From an uncultured Collinsella sp. (GTDB lineage: Bacteria > Actinomycetota > Coriobacteriia > Coriobacteriales > Coriobacteriaceae), in the NCBI GenBank assembly GCA_900757285.1, contig CAAENI010000258.1, forward strand, positions 1-11,001: DNA of 11,001 bases, given 5' to 3'. The translations under genes were made by a program, and so were the position numbers. Under the pieces are notes generated by a model. That model saw only the letters and a list, made by a program, of their open reading frames with translations. It was not told the DNA's origin and ran no database searches. Below are positions 7,358 through 11,001 of the stretch, one piece after another. How positions within the stretch are numbered: position 1 is the stretch's first letter; each line of letters starts with the position of its first letter.

Positions 7358-7535
7358 CGGCACTCGAGAACGCTCCTTTTGTGCTGGCAGAAAGGGACTG
7401 TCCCCAACCGCCGGCACATAAGGAACGTCCCTAAGTGCCAACTCCGGCAAAGAGTGTCCCCGGCGACTAGTCGTTTAAGAACGTCCCCAATGACTACTAC
7501 AACTGCCGGACAGATTGGGAACGTCCCTAAGTGCC
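7358..7535. repeat. Array of short palindromic (REP/BIME-like) repeats
   Basis: This 178-bp stretch, in the 295-bp gap between the divergent K+ channel and sensor kinase genes, is built from related units. The 18-mer GGAACGTCCCTAAGTGCC occurs exactly twice (7422-7439, 7518-7535). Variant cores are GAACGCTCC (7368-7376), GGGACTGTCCCC (7394-7405), AGTGTCCCC (7453-7461) and GAACGTCCCC (7479-7488). Complementary arms alternate around the cores: CGGCAC (7358-7363), GTGCTGGC (7381-7388), GCCGGCAC (7410-7417), GTGCC (7435-7439), so each arm can pair with the arm before or after it. A further unit has arms TAGTCGTT/AATGACTA (7468-7475, 7489-7496, one mismatch). Palindromic GGGGAC-type repeats are known in many genomes in association with REP-associated tyrosine transposases; none is encoded here. 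Outside the array the gap shows only the start regions of the two flanking genes. Confidence 0.75.
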
Positions 7536-7571
7536 GGATGTTAGGCAAGCTGAGCTGGTATCCTTATGCGG

Positions 7572-7577
7572 TATTAT
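7572..7577 (+). promoter_or_regulatory. Possible -10 element for the sensor kinase gene
   Basis: TATTAT (5 of 6 to TATAAT) lies 21 nt before the GTG at 7599, which would give a very short leader. A -35 hexamer is not convincing. If real, transcription would start after the ATG at 7566 and exclude it as the start codon. Confidence 0.3.
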
Positions 7578-7598
7578 CTCGACTCGATAGGATTGCCT

Positions 7599-10403
7599 GT
7601 GAAACCTTCCGCCGTCCTTCGCTTAGCCCTATATCGCACCCTGGCCGTCGCGCTTGCCGCGCTCGCCATACTGAGCGCCGTCATGCCCGCCCCCGCCTTT
7701 GCCGCCGACTCCGACCAGCAGGTCAAGACGGTCCGCGTTGGCTGGCTCGTCAACAACAAAGGCTTCCAGGAAGGCATGCCGGGCGAGCGACTCTCGGGGT
7801 GGGGCTACGAGTACCTCCAGACCCTCTCGTATTACACAAAGGGCTGGCAATACGAATACGTTAGCGGCACCTTCTCCGAGCTTATGGACATGCTCGAAGC
7901 AGGCGAAATCGACCTCATGCCCAACATCTCGTATTCGGCAGAACGCGAGCAGAAGCTGCTCTTTTCCTCGAACCCCGAGGGCACCGAGCGCTACTACATC
8001 TACGCCAGGCCCGACCGCGACGACCTGGCCAAGGGTGACCCCCAGGCGCTCCAAGGCCTCACCATCGGCTGCAACTCTGGCGTTATGCAAACTATCGTCG
8101 GCCAGCAGTGGCTCGCCGACGAAGGCGTTACCTGCACCTATAAAGAAATCGACACCGGCAGTGCCCTCTTTGAGGCGCTTGCAGACGGCGAGGTCGACGC
8201 CGTCATCATGAACGACACCATTTCGTCGCCCGATGCGTCACCCATGTTCTACGTAGGCTCGAGCGACTACTATTTTGCCGTTCCCAAAAGCCGCCCCGAT
8301 CTGATGAACGACATCAACGCCGCCATGACGACCATCGCCCGCGATAACCCGCGCTATAACGAGGAAGTCAAATCGAGTTACTCGACCCAAAACAGTGGCT
8401 CGTCATCGCTCACCGGCCCCGAGACCACCTGGCTCAAAGAAAACGGCAATACCATCACGATCGGCTATCTTAAAAACCAACTTCCCTACTGTACGCAAAA
8501 TGACGACGGCGAGATGGAAGGGTCGCTCGCCTCGCTTGCAACGACGTTGCACGACAAGTTTGGCATTACGGTCAAAACAATCGCACTCTCGAGCAACAAA
8601 CAAATGATCAAAGCCCTTTCCAACGGGACCATCGATGTCGCCCTGCCGTTGTTTCGCGACTACTGGCTCGCCGAGCAGACAGGGGGCATCCAGTCAAACT
8701 CGATGGGAACGGTTTCGCTGACCGCCATTCACAGTGGCAAAAACCTGAACAGCGACCTTAAGAACATCGCTTGTACAAAGAGCACAATCGTTAACCGTTT
8801 TGAGCTCGAAAGTCTCTTCCCGAACGCAACAGTAACCGAGTACTCGAATGACGGCGAGGTGCTCAAAGCCCTCAATGAGGGGAAGGCACGTTGCATCATT
8901 GTCCCCAGCACGCGCCTGGAAACTCTCCGCGACACCTACGACATCGAGGATTTCGAAACACAGGAACTCACCAACACGGCGCAGCTATCGTGTTTAATTT
9001 CGCGCGGCAAGCCCGAGCTGCTGGGAATCATCAATAAGGGCATCGTCAATGCAGGTGAATCGCTCTCTGCAAACAGCTATTTCCCCACATCGTACTCGGC
9101 GCAAGAATCGGACACGTTCCAGTTTTTCTATCGTAACCGCACCGCCATTGCGACTGTTATCATCTGCATCTTGCTCACCAGCATCGCCATCCTTGTCTGG
9201 TCGCTTTACCGCGCACAGGAGGAACGGCAGAAAGCTGATGCCGCCAACGCCGCCAAAACCGCTTTCCTCACGCGCATGAGCCACGACATCCGCACGCCGC
9301 TCAACGGCATCCTAGGCCTTATCGAAATTGAGGAATTGAGAGAAGGCGACATGCAGGTCGCCCGCGAAAGCCGCGCCAAGGCGCGCGTTGCCGCCAATCA
9401 CCTGCTGTCACTGATTAACGACATCCTCGAGATGGGCAGGATCGAGGAGTGCAAAGTGACGCTCGAGCACGAATCATTCAACCTTAAAGAGCTGTGCGAC
9501 AATGCGCTCGTACTGTGCAAGCTCCGCGCATCGGACCGCGGCATAACCATGCTCGACACCAGCGAGCCCTACGCTGTCGACCAATATATGATCGGCAGCC
9601 CCACCCATATTCGGCAGATCCTTGTCAACCTGCTCGACAACAGCATCAAGTACAACAAGCACGGAGGCACCGTCACGTTCTCATCGACCATCAAACCGGT
9701 CGACGACGAGCACGCCGTGTTTTGCTTTAGCGTCTCGGATACCGGCATTGGTATGACGCCCGAGTTTTTGACGCACATTTACGAGCCGTTTGCCCAGGAA
9801 GGCGACGATGCGCGTAGCAAGTTCCAAGGAACCGGCATTGGCATGTCTATCGTCAAATCGCTCATCGATATGATGGGCGGCACGATTGAGATTTCGAGTG
9901 AGGTTGGCGCGGGAAGCACGTTCAACGTCCAGATTCCGCTCGACATCGATAAGAACCCTCAGGCAAGAGAAGGTGCGGACGAGCAGGCGATCAGCTGCTC
10001 GCTTGCCGGCATGAACGTCCTTTTGGCAGAAGACAACGAGCTCAATGCCGAAATTGCCCAGGCTCTACTCGAAAGCGAAGGCATCGTCGTAACGCGCGCC
10101 GCCGACGGCAACAAAGCAGTCGACCTATACGTTAGTCGTCCCGCCGGCAGCTTCGATGCGATCCTGATGGACATCATGATGCCGGGCATGGATGGCTACG
10201 AGGCAACCCGCGCGATTCGTCTGAGCGAAAAGGCCGATGCAGCCGACATCCCCATCATCGCGCTCACTGCCAACGCCTTCAACGAGGACGCCAAGGCGGC
10301 ACACGATGCCGGTATGAACGCCCATCTGCCCAAACCGCTCGACTTTAACAAGCTCAAAAACATACTCGCCCGCATCAAGAAAAACGGAACTGTTTCGCTA
10401 TAG
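7599..10403 (+). CDS. Hybrid sensor histidine kinase with tandem solute-binding (SBP_bac_3) sensor domains, BvgS/EvgS-like
   Basis: A 934-residue membrane sensor. In order: signal peptide (about 1-36, ending AFA-AD); a first extracellular SBP_bac_3 domain (45-262; motifs GWGYEYLQTL, GEIDLMPNISYSAER); a second, weaker one (285-495; NTITIGYL, GTIDVALPLF); one TM helix (516-537); HisKA with MSHDIRTPLNGI, phosphorylated His562; HATPase with N-box NLLDN, DTGIGM, YEPFAQ and GTGIGMSIVK; and a C-terminal receiver (about 805-930) with AEDN, acceptor Asp858 in LMDIMMP, Thr890 and Lys912. The kinase would phosphorylate its own receiver when a small periplasmic ligand, perhaps an amino acid, is bound or lost. 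No HPt or output domain follows, and no response regulator gene is nearby. An ATG at 7566 is in frame but lacks a ribosome-binding site; GTG 7599 has AGGA 6 nt upstream and gives a normal signal peptide. Confidence 0.92.
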   Translation: MKPSAVLRLALYRTLAVALAALAILSAVMPAPAFAADSDQQVKTVRVGWLVNNKGFQEGMPGERLSGWGYEYLQTLSYYTKGWQYEYVSGTFSELMDMLEAGEIDLMPNISYSAEREQKLLFSSNPEGTERYYIYARPDRDDLAKGDPQALQGLTIGCNSGVMQTIVGQQWLADEGVTCTYKEIDTGSALFEALADGEVDAVIMNDTISSPDASPMFYVGSSDYYFAVPKSRPDLMNDINAAMTTIARDNPRYNEEVKSSYSTQNSGSSSLTGPETTWLKENGNTITIGYLKNQLPYCTQNDDGEMEGSLASLATTLHDKFGITVKTIALSSNKQMIKALSNGTIDVALPLFRDYWLAEQTGGIQSNSMGTVSLTAIHSGKNLNSDLKNIACTKSTIVNRFELESLFPNATVTEYSNDGEVLKALNEGKARCIIVPSTRLETLRDTYDIEDFETQELTNTAQLSCLISRGKPELLGIINKGIVNAGESLSANSYFPTSYSAQESDTFQFFYRNRTAIATVIICILLTSIAILVWSLYRAQEERQKADAANAAKTAFLTRMSHDIRTPLNGILGLIEIEELREGDMQVARESRAKARVAANHLLSLINDILEMGRIEECKVTLEHESFNLKELCDNALVLCKLRASDRGITMLDTSEPYAVDQYMIGSPTHIRQILVNLLDNSIKYNKHGGTVTFSSTIKPVDDEHAVFCFSVSDTGIGMTPEFLTHIYEPFAQEGDDARSKFQGTGIGMSIVKSLIDMMGGTIEISSEVGAGSTFNVQIPLDIDKNPQAREGADEQAISCSLAGMNVLLAEDNELNAEIAQALLESEGIVVTRAADGNKAVDLYVSRPAGSFDAILMDIMMPGMDGYEATRAIRLSEKADAADIPIIALTANAFNEDAKAAHDAGMNAHLPKPLDFNKLKNILARIKKNGTVSL

Positions 10404-10445
10404 TTTGCGTTTAACCACCATGCACAGCCAGAAAGGAAGCCAACG

Positions 10446-10925
10446 ATGTTTAGGCCCTTACGTCGAAAGAAACGCGCCATCACTGACGAGGAAGCGCGCG
10501 AGTTGCTCGCCACCTGTAAGCGCGGCGTCTTTGCCGTCAACGGCGATGATGGCTACCCCTATGCCATTCCCGTCAACTACTTCTTTGACGCCGAGCACGA
10601 CAAGATTTATTTCCATGGCGCCAAGGCCGGCCACAAGGTCGATTCGCTCAGGCGTGACGATAAAGTCTGCTTTACCGTTTACGGCAACGAGTGGTACAAG
10701 GACGGCGACTGGGCTCCCTACGTTATGAGTACCGTTGTCTTTGGTCGTTGTCGCCTGGTAGATGAAGCGCCCGCGTTTATCGAGGACAAAGTCCGTCAGC
10801 TCGCGCTTAAGTACTACCCTTCTGCCGAAGAAGTCGAGGAGGAGATCGCCAAAGACATAAAGGGCGTCCAACTCTACGAGATTTCGATTGAGTATCTTTG
10901 CGGCAAGCAGATTCAGGAAAAGTAG
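10446..10925 (+). CDS. Pyridoxamine 5'-phosphate oxidase-like/NimA-related flavoprotein
   Basis: A 159-residue protein with the split-barrel FMN-binding fold pattern of the PNPOx-like family, closest in appearance to the NimA (5-nitroimidazole reductase) branch. Visible features are the N-terminal helix AITDEEARELL, strand GVFAVNGDDGYPYAIPVNY (27-45), the family hallmark YFHGAKAGHKVDSLR (55-69), KVCFTVYG (73-80) and the strand VMSTVVFGRCRLV (93-105). Proteins of this group bind flavin, often as dimers, and reduce small substrates; some Nim proteins confer nitroimidazole resistance, but most chromosomal homologues have no known substrate. The ATG at 10446 has AAAGGAAG 6 nt upstream. The gene starts 42 nt after the sensor kinase stop, on the same strand and with no clear promoter between, so the two may be co-transcribed. 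A strong hairpin follows its stop. Confidence 0.8.
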   Translation: MFRPLRRKKRAITDEEARELLATCKRGVFAVNGDDGYPYAIPVNYFFDAEHDKIYFHGAKAGHKVDSLRRDDKVCFTVYGNEWYKDGDWAPYVMSTVVFGRCRLVDEAPAFIEDKVRQLALKYYPSAEEVEEEIAKDIKGVQLYEISIEYLCGKQIQEK

Positions 10926-10957
10926 CGAATGCGGAAAACGCGCTCGCTACCCTCTGC

Positions 10958-11000
10958 GCCCCATGCGCCCACGCATTTTGACGGCGTGGGCGCATGGGGC
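10958..11000 (+). terminator. Long perfect hairpin after the flavoprotein gene, probable terminator
   Basis: GCCCCATGCGCCCACGC (10958-10974) and GCGTGGGCGCATGGGGC (10984-11000) are perfect 17-bp inverted arms around a 9-nt loop ATTTTGACG, starting 33 nt after the stop codon of the flavoprotein gene. The position fits an intrinsic terminator, but the window ends at 11001, so a T-tract cannot be seen. It could also be a palindromic repeat element. Confidence 0.55.
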
Positions 11001-11001
11001 A

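Noticed and set aside
7304..7450. N-terminal extension of the K+ channel reading frame
   Set aside because: The 49 extra codons read through the palindromic repeat array, while the ATG at 7301-7303 has a strong ribosome-binding site just before TM1.
7358..7535. CRISPR array
   Set aside because: Repeats are short, imperfect, unevenly spaced and partly inverted, the intervening segments are repeat-related rather than unique spacers, and no cas gene is present.

Overview
The window reads as ordinary chromosome of a GC-rich, host-associated actinobacterium. Codon use (strong G/C third positions), AAGGAG-type ribosome-binding sites and short intergenic gaps fit the class Coriobacteriia, and a Collinsella-like gut bacterium is my best guess. 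That is inference: no rRNA or other phylogenetic marker is present, apart from a well-conserved release factor 3. No rRNA, tRNA, CRISPR array, transposase or phage gene was seen.

Layout. Positions 1-95 (minus) hold the start of a short-chain dehydrogenase, cut by the window edge. It follows a VUT-family (YhhQ-like) queuosine-precursor transporter (105-827, minus), which has a good promoter and a leader able to form a small pseudoknot. Upstream lie a strong terminator hairpin and prfC, encoding release factor 3 (984-2597, minus). A 215-bp divergent intergenic region (2598-2812) holds a nested inverted repeat and a long AT-rich operator-like palindrome. It leads into a YtrA-type operon on the plus strand: a small GntR regulator, an ABC ATPase and an ABC-2 permease (2813-4793). 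A minus-strand ion-transport group follows: a K+ channel (6878-7303), a LOG-family nucleotide phosphoribohydrolase (6309-6842) and a divergent ClC anion transporter (4882-6183). The 295-bp divergent gap 7304-7598 is filled with an array of short palindromic repeats. Last on the plus strand come a large hybrid sensor kinase with two solute-binding-like sensor domains (7599-10403), a NimA/pyridoxamine-oxidase-like flavoprotein (10446-10925) and a long perfect hairpin at the window edge.

How the genes work together. The GntR/ATPase/permease genes form one autoregulated export or stress operon, with a 23-nt gap and then a 4-nt ATGA overlap. The K+ channel and LOG gene are closely spaced (35 nt) and probably co-transcribed, with the ClC gene downstream behind its own likely promoter. 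The sensor kinase has no partner regulator in view. Its only close downstream neighbour is the flavoprotein, which may be co-transcribed.

Most genes belong to known families. The parts that deserve a second look are mainly non-coding: the queuosine-transporter leader, the nested inverted repeat at 2683-2732 and the repeat array at 7358-7535. The K+ channel-LOG gene pair is also worth checking. I did not find a clearly new multi-gene system.
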